Part shown: positions 46,276 through 56,138 of the stretch, piece by piece
How positions within the stretch are numbered: position 1 is the stretch's first letter
How the letters are laid out: the number at the start of each line of letters is the position of its first letter
Assembly: GCA_963722965.1 (NCBI GenBank)
Contig: CAVROX010000005.1
Coordinates: 1-64,000, forward strand
Source: DATLSM01 sp963722965
GTDB lineage: Bacteria; Actinomycetota; Thermoleophilia; Solirubrobacterales; 70-9
Reading direction: 5' to 3'
DNA length: 64,000 nucleotides
The notes under the pieces: generated by a model
What the model saw: only the letters and a program-made list of their open reading frames with translations
What the model was told of the DNA's origin: nothing
Database searches by the model: none
Translations under genes and position numbers: made by a program

Positions 46276-46573
46276 CCTGCTCGCTCTCTGATCGACGTAA
46301 CCGGCCCAGGAGAGGAGCCCGCATCGGTCAACCGTTGAGTCAGAGTTCTGACGCAAAGGAGGGATGTGGATGGTGAGCGCCGTCAGAACGTCTGTCCAAT
46401 CCCCGGTCTGCCGCGTTGAGTTTGATCATGCGGCGCCGACCGTGGGTAGGTGCGACGCACGGCCCCGGTCTGCCCAGTGCGGTAGGCCGGGGGTCGCGTC
46501 GTTTCCCGCGCACCGGGATCCTTGCGGAATATCCCCGATGCGCCCGTCCAGCCAGTTGGTGACTCTTGGCCCG

Positions 46574-46753
46574 ATGTCCGATCCCGCCATCTGTCCCCGA
46601 TGCGAGCTGCCAGTCGGTGCCTATGAGCCCTTCGTCTGGCAGATGCCGAACGGCTCCCTGGTTGACTGTGGAGCGGTCCCCTACGGCTCAGATGCAGAAG
46701 CCACCCTCGACGCTGAGGGCAAGCGGTTACGTCGCGAGTGCGCTTCGGCGTAA
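46574..46753 (+). CDS. Small Cys-containing hypothetical protein
   Basis: About 59 residues from the ATG at 46574. CPRC at residues 7-10 and two further cysteines (VDCGAVPYG and the penultimate region RRECASA) could bind one zinc. The remaining sequence (EPFVWQMPNGSLVDCG) is coherent and not simple, which favours a real gene over a chance frame. Family unknown. It lies between two other small genes in accessory DNA. Confidence 0.42.
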   Translation: MSDPAICPRCELPVGAYEPFVWQMPNGSLVDCGAVPYGSDAEATLDAEGKRLRRECASA

Positions 46754-46933
46754 TAGCTCACAAAGGGCCGGGACTGTCAGGAGGAGTCGGCCCGCAGCCG
46801 GCGGGCTTCAAGCGGGGGCCAGCCTAACCGATCTGACCTCTCCCGCCCGACCATGCGATCGAGAGCCTGATGGGACAAGACCGGGCTGAATCATTGTCCA
46901 ATCTGTCCGACTCCTTGAGCATGATTCCAGCCC

Positions 46934-47182
46934 GTGCATGGGGAAACTGCGCATCGGCATGAGCGCGCCGTGTTCGAAACCGATCGGCAGAGGATTCTCG
47001 GGGACGTAACCCTGCCACCGGAGGGCTACCAGAGCCGCTTTTCGGACGCCCTCAACCGCGACAATCTCCCGTTCATCGCTTTGACCGACGTCGAGATCAC
47101 CTCGCTCGGCACTGGAAAGGTGATCGAGCGGCCGTTCATCGTTATCAACAAGGCCCATGTCCGGATCGCCTACACCGCGTAG
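46934..47182 (+). CDS. Small conserved hypothetical protein
   Basis: 82 residues from a GTG at 46934, with a second GTG at 46970 that starts directly before the coherent part (VFETDRQRILGDVTLPPEG). The rest (FIALTDVEITSLGTGKVIER and FIVINKAHVRIAY) reads as alternating beta strands. I believe this is a recurrent small actinobacterial family, but I cannot name it with certainty. It has no cysteines, signal or membrane segment. Confidence 0.6.
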   Translation: MHGETAHRHERAVFETDRQRILGDVTLPPEGYQSRFSDALNRDNLPFIALTDVEITSLGTGKVIERPFIVINKAHVRIAYTA

Positions 47183-47605
47183 CCGAATCCTTCAGCGAAA
47201 GGTGGCGACCTGACTTTGCGCCCCGCGGCTCAACGCGAGGGGGTAGCTGGCGGGAGTCAGGCACCTTCCCAGAATTCTGCGGGTGACATCACGTTTAAAT
47301 GCGAATCGGGGCAGACTCACGTTTATGTGTCTAATAGTAATTACTCGTTTCGTGCAGCGCCGACTCCAAACGAGGATCGATGTCCACGACGGTTACGTGA
47401 AGTTGTGCGGGCGGGTCTGGCCACCCACAGATGGACCTAACGAGGGATGAGGTCAGGGCACCGACCCGGCACCGGGGTCCAAGATGCGAAGCGAACCGCA
47501 TGGGACGGGCTCGACCATGTCAGCCATCAGGGTTGAGATGCCGCTGGGCGTAAAGAATCGCCCTAGGCCACTGCCTGACCGAAAAGCGCAACCCATTGAG
47601 TGCGG
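47183..47605 (+). other. 423-base intergenic region
   Basis: Contains a patch of visibly lower GC near 47290-47350 (runs such as TTTAAATGCG and TAATAGTAATTACTCG written 5' to 3' in pieces), unlike its surroundings, and no frame I can support. It may be a scar of inserted DNA next to the methyltransferase fragment. Confidence 0.35.
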
Positions 47606-48139
47606 CTAGAGATTACGGCGCACCAACCGGTGGCCGAGGAAGCTAAAGGCTACAACTGCACAGTCCTTGTCTCCTTCGCGTCGAATTACGCTATAGAAAT
47701 TGTCTGGTCGAGCAGTGTCCGGTGTCGATTTGCGATAGTAGAAGATTGAGTGGTGGGCTGGTCCGCAGTCGGTCTCGCACAATATCTTCTGGCTGAGAGT
47801 GCTCCCTTGTTCGAAGATATCATCCAAGAGCAACCTGATGTAGAGGCCCACGGCTTCATCGCAAATCAGAAATAGGGCGCCACTTGGTTTCAACACCCGG
47901 TGCATATCGGTCAGAGGAGTTGCCATCCAGTCGAAGTATTCGTTTACTCCGCCCGCCCAGCGGTTATCACCGGAATTTAGGTCGGCCCAACTGCTTTGCT
48001 GGATCCAGCTTGAAAAGAACGGCTGGTCGAGGTAGATCAGATCGATGCTTTCCGCGGGAACGCTGCCGAGCAGGCGGCGGCTATCTTCGCTGTAATCCAC
48101 GCTCGCCTCGAGGCCGTGTGGCTTCAGGGTCGCGACCAC
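47606..48139 (-). pseudogene. Truncated DNA N4/N6-methyltransferase (beta-class) fragment
   Basis: 178 residues matching the N-terminal half of site-specific DNA methyltransferases: VDYSEDSRRLLGSVPAESI, DLIYLDQPFFS, RWAGGVNEYFDWM, MHRVLKPSGALFLICDE, LLLDDIFEQGS and HSIFYYRKS. The catalytic motif IV, normally DPPY or DPPF, reads DQPF here. The protein stops before the C-terminal half, where the AdoMet-binding FxGxG motif lies in this class, so it should be inactive. There is no restriction gene or specificity subunit beside it. The stop falls just past LVRRNL, with no recognisable continuation in other frames. It is probably a leftover of mobile or defence DNA. Confidence 0.7.
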
Positions 48140-48142
48140 GAT

Positions 48143-50026
48143 CTACTCAAGCAGTGACGGTTGAACGAAGACAGGCGCAGCGGCATCGCCCCAGCTCCGC
48201 AAGAAGGCCTCGGTCGCCGCGACGTCGAGGGGACGCGCAAACAAGAAACCCTGTCCACTGTCACAGTCCTCGTCTTTGAGCAGGGAGAGCTCGTGCTCCT
48301 GCTCGATGCCCTCGGCGAAGGTCTCGATCGAGAGCGCCTTACCGAGCTGCACGAGAGTGCGGATCAGCGTCTCGCCCTGGCGGTGATCCCTCAGCCCTGA
48401 GATGAACGAGCGGTCGATCTTCAACGCATCAACGGGGAACCGCTGCAGGTGCCCGAGGGATGAATAGCCAGTACCGAAGTCATCGACCGCGATCCGCACA
48501 CCGAGCTCCTTGATCGCGGCGAGCCGCTGGGCGGCCTCCTCGGCGTTACGCATCAGGGTGGTCTCGGTGACCTCAATCGTCAAAGCGGGTGGGTGAAGGC
48601 CGCTTTCAGAAAGCGCGCCCTCGATCACGTCTACGAGCTGATCGGTGTCGAGTTGGCGCGCGGAGACGTTGACGGCCATGCTAATCTCGTGCCCGGCTGC
48701 TCGCCAAGCGGCACCCTGTGAGCAGGCTTGGTCCAGTACCCACTTACCGATGTCGGTGATCAACCCCGTCTCCTCGAGCAAGGGAATGAAATCATCGGGC
48801 TGCAGGATGCCGCGCTTAGGATGTTGCCAGCGGATCAGTGCCTCCACCCCGGTGGGGCTCATGTTGGTGAGGTCAATCGTCGGCTGATAGGCGAGGAAGA
48901 ACTCGTCGTTTTCGAGTGCTTCGCGGAGGTCCATCTCAAGTTCCAGCCGTCCCTGCAGCGCTTCCTGCATCCCGACGTTGAACACGACGTAGCGATCCTT
49001 GCCGTCCCACTTGGCCCGATACATCGCGATGTCAGCCTCGCGCAAGAGCTCCTCGGGCGAGGTCTGCTCGCCAATCGCGATCCCGATGCTTGCCGTCACC
49101 ATCAAACGGCTCCCATTGTTGGACTCGAGGGTGAACGGCTGTTTGAGCGCCTCGAGCAGGCGCTCGGCGATCAGCTCGGGACCGGCTGCAAGCGAGATCT
49201 CCTCGGAGATAACGACGAACTCATCACCGCCGAGACGTCCCAGCGCATCGGCTTCGCGCAATATCCCTGCAAACCTCGCGGCGACAGCCCGCAGGAGCTC
49301 ATCGCCGACATGATGGCCGAGCGTGTCATTGACATCCTTGAAGTTATCGATGTCGACGAAGAGCGCTGCGATCGGCGTCTTGTTGCGGCGTGAGCGGGCG
49401 AGCATCTGCTCGATTCGATCGAGGATCAAAGCTCGATTTGGGAGACCCGTCAATGGGTCGTGTGTCGCCAGGAACGCAAACTCCTCCTCGCGTCGCGCCA
49501 GCTCTTCATCTGCCCGCTGGCGCTCGATCTCAAAGCACTCGCACATCCGCAGCGGGAGAACTCGAGGCTCAACTGCAAAATGTTCATAGCCTCGGCGAGC
49601 GCCCCAGGCGAAACGTCGAGTTGGCTGCGCTCTCGCCCAGCACCTCGACCATCACGTTGCGCCACTGAAAAGAGCGCCAGGTCACCTCGTTAAGCGTCGC
49701 AGCGCGCTGCACTGCCAGCTCGCCGAAGATCTCCCAGGTTTCCCGGCCAGCCTCGATCGCGACCTCCATTCCCTCACCAGAAATCCAGCGGGCGACCGCA
49801 ACCGTGGAGCTTCTGCAGATTCGTTCAAAGCTGTCCTGAATCACTTCGTCGACGGCGTGCTCGGGACCTGCGGTTCGCCGGACCGTTCGTGCGAGCACCT
49901 CCTCGACGTGCGTCTTCAGCGTCTCGCCGAGGCGGCCGAGGTCCTTCCCGGGCCCCTCGACAGGGGGCGAGGGCGGAGTCGGTCTCGCTTCGGGTCCTCC
50001 TCCAAATTGGAGCGATCAACTGTCAT
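48143..50026 (-). CDS. Sensor - GGDEF - EAL cyclic-di-GMP protein, frameshifted N-terminal part
   Basis: The catalytic part (from 49546) has GGDEF with an inhibitory I-site RxxD five residues before it (READALGRLGGDEF), then an EAL domain with EALIRW, DDFGTGYSSLGHL and FAEGIE, so both cyclase and phosphodiesterase active sites look intact. The upstream helical sensor region (VEEVLARTVRRTAGPEHAVD, WISGEGMEVAIEAGRETWEI, LDVSPGALAEAMNILQLSLE) is spread over three frames. Breaks near 49940, 49620 and 49550 separate it from an ATG at 50026 (MTVDRSNLEEDPKRD). The gene follows the membrane diguanylate cyclase by about 105 bases in the same direction, so they probably form one c-di-GMP unit. Confidence 0.85.
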
Positions 50027-50130
50027 CGAATCAAAGAATCGGCTTGCGGCCTCCGATCCTTGAGGGCGGTGGAGGATCCGGACCCGTGAGCAACCCAAAG
50101 ATTCGGACGACCGGACTGTTGGGGGCGAAT

Positions 50131-51506
50131 TCAACAGACGAGGCGATCGCGGCCCGCGCGCTTGGCCCGGTAGAGGGCAGCGTCGGCGCGTTCGAGAAAA
50201 TCGTCCATCGTCTCGGCTGGCTCCCAGCAGGCGACGCCTGCTGAACACGTCTGCCCGCCCGGAGTTGCCGCCCGCAGGCGCTCGAACAATCTCTGCAGCG
50301 TGCTCGAGTGTGCAGTCGGGAAGCACAACGAGAAACTCCTCGCCGCCGTAGCGAACGATCGCGTCTTCGCCCCTCAATTTGGAGTCCCAGGTGATGGCAC
50401 ACTCGCGCAGGACAGCGTCGCCGGCGAGATGGCCCCGGCTGTCATTGTAGGCCTTGAAGCGATCGAGGTCGATGATCGCTACACAAAGCGGCGTTCCACC
50501 TCGGCGCGCTCGAGCCATCTCCCGGGGTAGTTGCTCATCTAGCACGCGCCGATTCGGCAAGCCAGTGAGGGGATCACTGCGGGCAAGCATCTCGACCTCG
50601 ATCAGGAGGTCCTCACGTTCGAACTCGACCTGCTTGAGCTCGGTTACATCTGTCGCCCGGGCATAGATCATCGACTCGTCGGCAGACAGCGTCGCGCTCC
50701 ACCGTAGCCAGTGCCAAGATCTATCTTTAGCGATAAAACGGTTCTCGGATTCAACCGTCCCGTGCCCTGCGAACAACCTCGCAGCCTCTGCCTGCAATCG
50801 CTGGTGATCATCGGGGTGAACATGGCTGACAAGCAGCGAGGAGCGCAAATCATCAGTCGTGTAGCCAAGGCACTGCTTCCAAGCGGCATTCATCTCGATC
50901 AAGCAGCCGTCCTTGTTCACCGTGCAGAGCATGTCGTGGGACAAGTCAAAAAAGCGCCGAGCCCGCGAGTCCGCCCGTGTTCGACTAGCGACTATCGTGC
51001 TGGTCAGACACCGTCACTACCGAAAGAGAGACGGCAGTAAAGAGCCAGCGCGTCAACGGTGAGTATCCCCCAGTGCTCTTAATCGCAGCGAGGGTTACTG
51101 CATAGATGCCCAGAAGCCACAGGAGGTTGGCGAGGGCGATTTTCCGCGGAAGGTAGTAGGCCCCGATCAGCACCACCCACACGAAGATCGCCCCGTACTG
51201 ACCCGCGGCGATCCCGCACTCATAGATGAGCACGGCAGTCAGGACCGTCGTGCTACCGAGGACCAAGCGGGTCGTTGTGAGCGAGATCTGGCCGGCGAAC
51301 CCCACGCAGAGCAGGCCGGCAAGGCACATGACGCTCGCGATGGCGACCTGCGCTTGCGAATTCCCTCCGGCTGGGTGTGACAATACTAGCGAGAGGACGA
51401 CCAATCCCGCCGCAGCTATCAACAGCGCGCCTACGGCTCGTGCCTCGGATCGCCCGTGGCTACGGAGGACCTGCTGGCTTTTCGTCGACGCGATCAAGTC
51501 ACTCAT
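50131..51506 (-). CDS. Membrane - PAS - GGDEF diguanylate cyclase, two frameshifts
   Basis: The N-terminal part has several hydrophobic helices (AVGALLIAAAGLVVLSLVLS, FVWVVLIGAYYLP, WLLGIYAVTLAAI). A break near 51000 then separates it from a linker (LTSTIVASRTRADSRARRFF) and a PAS domain (DLSHDMLCTVNKDGCLIEM, HVHPDDHQRLQAE). The GGDEF domain has the active motif RYGGEEFLVVLP with an I-site RGED five residues upstream. After a second break near 50270-50290 the last part reads TCSAGVACWEPAETM and ALYRAKRAGRDRLV. Joined, it is a complete membrane-bound cyclase of about 460 residues that would respond to a signal through the membrane or PAS region. Confidence 0.83.
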
Positions 51507-52025
51507 GCATCGACGAATCGTCCAAAACTCTTGAGCAGCGGAACGTCTTGTCCGGTCGATGTTCGTCGCTGACTGACTCGGGTAAGGGTCAGATGAGGCG
51601 TCCTCGACGCTGGGCAGCGCTGATTGCGATATCTAGCTCTGTGTCGCGACCATGGGACGTGGCCAGTCCAGTTGGCCGCGTCTTTCCTCGCCTCCACGAC
51701 TGGCTCGTGGACTCAGGCCCACCGTAATGTTTGACCTTCCTGCCATTCCGTCTCGTTCGCGCAGCCGCTGAACACCCAACAACGAGAAGATCGGGGGTTC
51801 CTAGGAAGGAGAATGATGCGAGAACGTAGCTGCCTTCATGATGTCTAATGACAGATCGTGGCAGCCAGAACTAGACGGACGCCGATCGCCCTTGGACAGA
51901 ACGCAGGGCATACGAACACGGCGATTCCGGCAGATGCATTGCGATTGGTCATCGCGGTATCGAGTTCGGCGAGGATTGCCTTGAGGCTGCTGGATCCGGA
52001 GCTGCCAGCAACGGTGCCGCTGCTC
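51507..52025 (+). other. 519-base intergenic region
   Basis: Separates the diguanylate cyclase start from the end of the second Asp-box gene. Frames here are short or antisense to the neighbouring gene. I see no RNA gene or repeat that I can support. Confidence 0.4.
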
Positions 52026-53640
52026 TTAGCAGATAGACACCGTGCCCTTCAGCGTCTTGGAGATTCGCCTGGTTCGACCGTGCTTCCTCGCCACAACGCT
52101 CACGCGGGCCTTGACGACGTATTTCACGCCGGGGGCGAGAGGGCCTGGCTCGATCAGCCATCTATAAGGCCGTTTCTTCAGAACCTTCTTCTTCCCGTTA
52201 AAGGAAAACTTAACCTTGACAACCTTGATCTTGCTGCGCAGAGACTTCGCGATGCCGTGCCTCTTCTTTTTGCCGACTCCGACGTAAAAGGGCTGTGAGG
52301 ACTCAAGGCACATCGCCGGCACCTTGAGCGTAAGCAGGTTGCCTTCCACTGCCGTTGACGACGTGTGGGTTTTGCCATGGTATGGCGGTGGGGTTTCAGC
52401 TGCTCTGAGTCGACATTGGGGTGAGGTCAGCGACACGGAGCACGCCGCCTGTCAGATATGAGAGCCAACCCTGGCCGTTATTCCCGATGGCCAGCGCCTC
52501 GTTCCCATCTTCGTAGCCTTCGATCTTCGCGATATCGCTCGAGGCGCCAAAGGTGGCCCCGCTATTCCCCGAGGTGAACAGATCCATCACGGGTTCCCCA
52601 GCGCTGGTCTTTCCCGGCCAGGCGACGGCCACCTGGCTGCCATTCGGAGACTCGGCTATAGCGCCGCCAGCAAAAAGTGACGCGGATGCCTTGTTGGCCA
52701 GCGTAAGCGGAGCGCCGAAACTTGAGCCTGAGTACCTCCGTACATTGAGCAGGTTTGCTTCGCTGCTTCCTCCCCCATAGTCAAGCGACGCAAGGAACAA
52801 GCCCCCAGCGCCGCCGGCGAGCCTTGGTTCTTCGCCGTCGGCGACCAGCGACGGGCCTTCCCAGTCTGCTTCGCTCTCAAGTGGGCCGGATCCCTTGTAC
52901 CGGAAAAAGAGGACCTGAGCAGTCGGTTCAGGGGATGCCAGGTTCCAGTAAGCCTCGACCGGGTCGCCTGAGGTGTCGAGTCCGAGCGTTGACCCCCCGA
53001 CCCCGCCGCTTCCCGGAGACGCGAAGCTGAAGTTGGCGCCGGGGCCGCCTTCCACCGGTACAGCGCTTGAGCCCAGCCCCGAATTCGACCCGGCGATCAG
53101 CAGGCTTTTGCCGGACAGTACGGCGCCCGAAGGCGAGGTCTTATCTGAATAGCCATGTTCATCGATGGACCCGGAGTTGAAGCTTTCCCCTCCGTTTGTC
53201 GAGGTCCACACGACGACGTCATTGCGGGTGTAGCGCGCCCCGACAACGTAGACCGTATTCGTTGGACCGAGCACCGGAAAGACACCGTCGACGTCGTCGA
53301 ATTCGCTCGTTGCGCCCGGGATAGGCAGGGTGATCGGTTTGGTGCAGGTACCGCCCGCGGGGATCTTGCAGAACATGACAGGGGCGGGAGCGCCGGGGCT
53401 GCTGGCCCTGTGGGTCCACCCCACATAGGCGTTGCCGGCGGAGTCCTCGACAACATTGCCCGGGGTGGTGGCCTGGGAGTCGAGAACGAAGAGTTCCTTA
53501 GCAGATGCCGAGCTGCAGACTGGAATCGAGCCCAAGGCCAAAAGCGCGGTGGCGAACGCTAACGCCTGAAGCCCACGACGGAGCGAGGAACGCAGCTCTG
53601 AGACAGATGGCTGGCAACCCTGCCGGTGAGGTGGCAACAC
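52026..53640 (-). CDS. Secreted Asp-box (BNR-like) propeller protein, paralogue 2, one frameshift
   Basis: The GTG at 53640 has GGAGG seven bases upstream, giving VLPPHRQGCQ and then a signal peptide (ALAFATALLALGSIPVCSSA). The mature part tracks paralogue 1 (44153-45748): MFCKIPAGGTCTKPITLPIP, Asp-boxes STNGGESF and SGNSGATF, RYKGSGPLESEADWEGPS. The frame ends prematurely near 52400 (LTPMSTQSS); shifting one base restores ETPPPYHGKTHT and the Lys-rich C-terminal domain ending LKGTVSIC at 52026. The longest single frames are 52396-53697 and 52026-52436. The two paralogues point toward each other across 6.3 kb. Likely an exported binding protein. Confidence 0.8.
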
Positions 53641-54020
53641 GTTGATCCCTCCGTCAGAATTCTGACAAGTCCTACCGAGGCGGAACCTAGCAGCCAATCC
53701 TTAACGCGGCGGTGGCGGCTCGTGGAACAAGAGGGCTTTAATCCAGAGGACCCGGCAGCGCTGCGTAAGGGACTGACCCAGGAGAGCGCCTGAAACGTCG
53801 TGAATCGGCCTGAATCGGCAGGGAATTGTTTCGCAAGCTCTGGTGCTCGATGAGCGAAGGGGCTGCAAAATGCCGTCCTTTCTGAGTTCTGTAGGAGGCA
53901 GTAGCTGGCCGCGAGAGTGCCTGGGCCCTGCGGATCGCAAACGACGGCCTGGCTAAGGCCCGCCGCCGATATTCTCGCGACCCGGCAGTACGGCGATCTC
54001 AAGCACGAGGATTGACCTCA
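53641..54020 (+). other. 380-base intergenic region
   Basis: Divergent spacer between the second Asp-box gene (leftward) and the VOC gene (rightward), presumably holding both promoters. The open frames across it have no family resemblance. TCAGAATTCTGA at 53655-53666 is a perfect 12-base palindrome, 15 bases upstream of the Asp-box start, and could be an operator. Confidence 0.4.
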
Positions 54021-54497
54021 ATGAACGGCCATCGCCCCGGCGTCACCAACTTCGTCCAGGTCGGCCTTGTCGTCGAGGTCCTCGACGAGATGACGGGGTT
54101 TCTTGCGCTGCTCGGCTTCACCTGCGGCGAGCCCAGAGTGTTCAGCGGGGAGTGGATCGACCGGATCGCTGGTCTTGAGAAAGCGGTGGTCGAGGTCGTG
54201 ATCGCTCGCGCCCCCGACGGCAGCGACGTCTTTGAGGTGGTGCGCTTCCACGGGCCTTCCGCTGGCGCTCTAGAGCCGGCGGCGGCTGCGAACCGTCCCG
54301 GCCTCCGGCACATCGCCTTCAACGTCGATGACCTGCGTGGCGTCGTCGACCGCGGGCGGGAGGCCGGCTGGGACACGGTCGGGGAGATTGTCGACTACGA
54401 GAACGCCTTCCGCCTGTGCTACCTCCGCGGACCTGAAGGCCTGATCATCGAGCTCGCAGAGCGGCTCGACGATGCGCCGCGCCGACGACACTCGTAG
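54021..54497 (+). CDS. VOC-superfamily (glyoxalase/dioxygenase fold) protein
   Basis: 158 residues in the paired beta-alpha-beta-beta-beta arrangement of vicinal-oxygen-chelate proteins: NFVQVGLVVEVLDEMTGFLA in the first module; GLRHIAFNVDDLRGVVDRGR and FRLCYLRGPEGLIIELAERL in the second. The second-module His (RHIAF) and Glu (IIELAE) are at metal-ligand positions, whereas the first strand has Val-Gln in place of the usual His. Metal binding may therefore be incomplete or supplied by the dimer. The ATG at 54021 has GAGG ten bases upstream. The substrate cannot be predicted. Confidence 0.82.
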   Translation: MNGHRPGVTNFVQVGLVVEVLDEMTGFLALLGFTCGEPRVFSGEWIDRIAGLEKAVVEVVIARAPDGSDVFEVVRFHGPSAGALEPAAAANRPGLRHIAFNVDDLRGVVDRGREAGWDTVGEIVDYENAFRLCYLRGPEGLIIELAERLDDAPRRRHS

Positions 54498-54592
54498 GCT
54501 CGCTCGAGTTACGGGGATTCCTTTCCTAAGCCTGTCGCCCAGCGCAGGCAGCACGGGGGCGAAACGACAGGACCGGCTGGCGCTATCGATGA

Positions 54593-55075
54593 CTACGCGC
54601 TTGGGGGATAGCCCGTGGCCCTGTAGCTTTTGGTCACGCCCTTGTATTCGCCGAGGTTGGCGTGCGTCGTGACCTTCCCCTTCACCTTTGTCGCGCTTAC
54701 GAACTTTCCGGTCACAGTCTCGGTCCCCAGCTTTTTGTTGTTGACCGTGAGGACGTTGCCGCGCACCTTGAACCTACCTGACTTCGAGACCTTGACGGAG
54801 TTGCGCGTAAGCGACCTGATCCCACCGTAGCCGCCGCAGGTCTTCGACTTGCATTTGAGCGCCAGCCCGGCCGAGAAATCGGTCAGCTTCTTGGCGCTCG
54901 CGGCTTTGAAGTACACCGATGGACTTGTGGTACTCGACGTGCTGTAGGTGTATCTCGCTTTCGGCCTAGCCGCAAGCGCCATCCCGACGACCGCGAGCAG
55001 CAGAGCACCCGCCAGAATCGCGGCCAACCCGAACGGCATGAATCGTCCCTTTTTCGTGTGGTGGACTCTGCGCAT
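54593..55075 (-). CDS. Small exported protein of unknown function
   Basis: About 148-160 residues. An ATG at 55039 (MPFGLAAILAGALLLAVVGM) gives a clean signal peptide or membrane anchor; the frame begins at 55075 with MRRVHHTKKGR. The mature region is Lys/Ser/Thr-rich with a single close Cys pair (LKCKSKTCGGYG) and beta-strand pattern (GRFKVRGNVLTVNNKKLG, TETVTGKFVSATKVKGKVTT). I recognise no family. It stands alone between the VOC gene (convergent) and a non-coding stretch. Confidence 0.65.
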   Translation of the reverse strand: MRRVHHTKKGRFMPFGLAAILAGALLLAVVGMALAARPKARYTYSTSSTTSPSVYFKAASAKKLTDFSAGLALKCKSKTCGGYGGIRSLTRNSVKVSKSGRFKVRGNVLTVNNKKLGTETVTGKFVSATKVKGKVTTHANLGEYKGVTKSYRATGYPPSA

Positions 55076-55425
55076 ATGGCGAATAGCCTAGCGGCAAATG
55101 GAGGGACGTTGGGCTAGGGGATCGCGGAGACCAAGAGCTCCCCGCTGGTCGCTGATTCTGCGGCAACGTGCTCGGCGCCAAAATCGGGCCAGATTTTGCT
55201 CGATGTCCGAGATCGGGACAGGTGGTGGCAAAAGCTTCGGCCGGGCCGGGATGCTCCTTGGCTGGAGCAGTTCTTAAATTCAAGACCGCGGTCGCCGGGG
55301 CACCCTGGCCCTTTGCCCGAGCAGGGCATCAAGCAGCCGCAGCCGATCGTGCGCGCTCGGGCATCGGGCCGGATTCACCGGCAAGCAATCCAACCTGGCA
55401 CTCGCTTGCCGCCGAAGTTGGGCCT
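55076..55425 (+). other. 350-base intergenic region
   Basis: Lies between the small exported protein and the muconolactone-isomerase-like gene. Long frames cross it on the plus strand, but they continue antisense through the neighbouring real gene and look random. Nothing else is supported. Confidence 0.35.
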
Positions 55426-55734
55426 TTAACTACCGGCCATGGCGGCCTGCGCCTCGGCGAGTTTCGTTCGAACGATCTCGCTTCCCTGCTTGAACTCAAG
55501 CAGCGGCCGCACCTCCCAGGTGCTCAACCCGAACAGCGGATACTCCGCCATCAGGTCCAGGACCTCGCCGTGAGAATCGGCGTTAGCGACGCTGAAGCCG
55601 CCGCCCTCCAGGAACCCGAAGATGCAATCGAACGTGCCGTCATCGACCTTTCCATCGAGCCAGCCGAGGGCCTCATCAAAGAGCTCCGGCGTCGGGGGCA
55701 TCGGACCGGGTGCCGCACTAATGAAGTACTTCAT
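55426..55734 (-). CDS. Muconolactone-isomerase-like small alpha/beta protein
   Basis: About 102 residues from the ATG at 55734, which has GGGAGGAG five bases upstream; the alternative start at 55749 would precede this site. The sequence (MKYFISAAPGPMPPTPELFD, FGFLEGGGFSVANADSHGEV, LDLMAEYPLFGLSTWEVRPL) fits the dimeric ferredoxin-like fold of muconolactone isomerases and related small proteins (YCII/DUF3303-like): two beta-alpha-beta units and the hydrophobic PLFGLSTWEVRPL strand. Enzymatic role is unproven, since many relatives have no known substrate. Confidence 0.72.
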   Translation of the reverse strand: MKYFISAAPGPMPPTPELFDEALGWLDGKVDDGTFDCIFGFLEGGGFSVANADSHGEVLDLMAEYPLFGLSTWEVRPLLEFKQGSEIVRTKLAEAQAAMAGS

Positions 55735-56138
55735 GTCAACTCCTCCCATCTAGCGATTGGCTGCGGTCGCAGTCTCCCACCAGCAGCCGCCCGGTCAAGT
55801 AGTGATCCGGTAACCGCCGCCGGCGCTGGCACCGCCCAGCAGACACTTTCGCAAGCATGGCCACGCGCGTAAGAATGTCGGACAAGGCCGCTGGGGGCCA
55901 TTGGTCCCGCGAGATCACCGTCGCCGGCGCTTTGCGCGGTAGGGGTTCGCCCAAAAGACCGACAAAGGGCAGGTAAATTAAGGCCAAGCGGTGCGAGGCC
56001 TGCGGAATCTGAGACGCTACGTTGAGCCCCCTATCCACGGGTGCTCGCGGGACAAAAGGAGCGGCCAGACGCTGCACTTTGTGGCGGCTGGGAGTGGACC
56101 GGCTAGAGTAGGGGCCGGTCATTTGTGAGGATCGAAGC
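55735..56138 (+). other. 404-base intergenic region
   Basis: Divergent spacer between the small isomerase-like gene (leftward) and a secreted-protein gene (rightward), so it should hold both promoters. No conserved frame, RNA or repeat is recognised. Confidence 0.35.

Noticed and set aside
51858..52298. 146-codon plus-strand frame
   Set aside because: It is antisense to the clearly homologous C-terminal domain of Asp-box paralogue 2.
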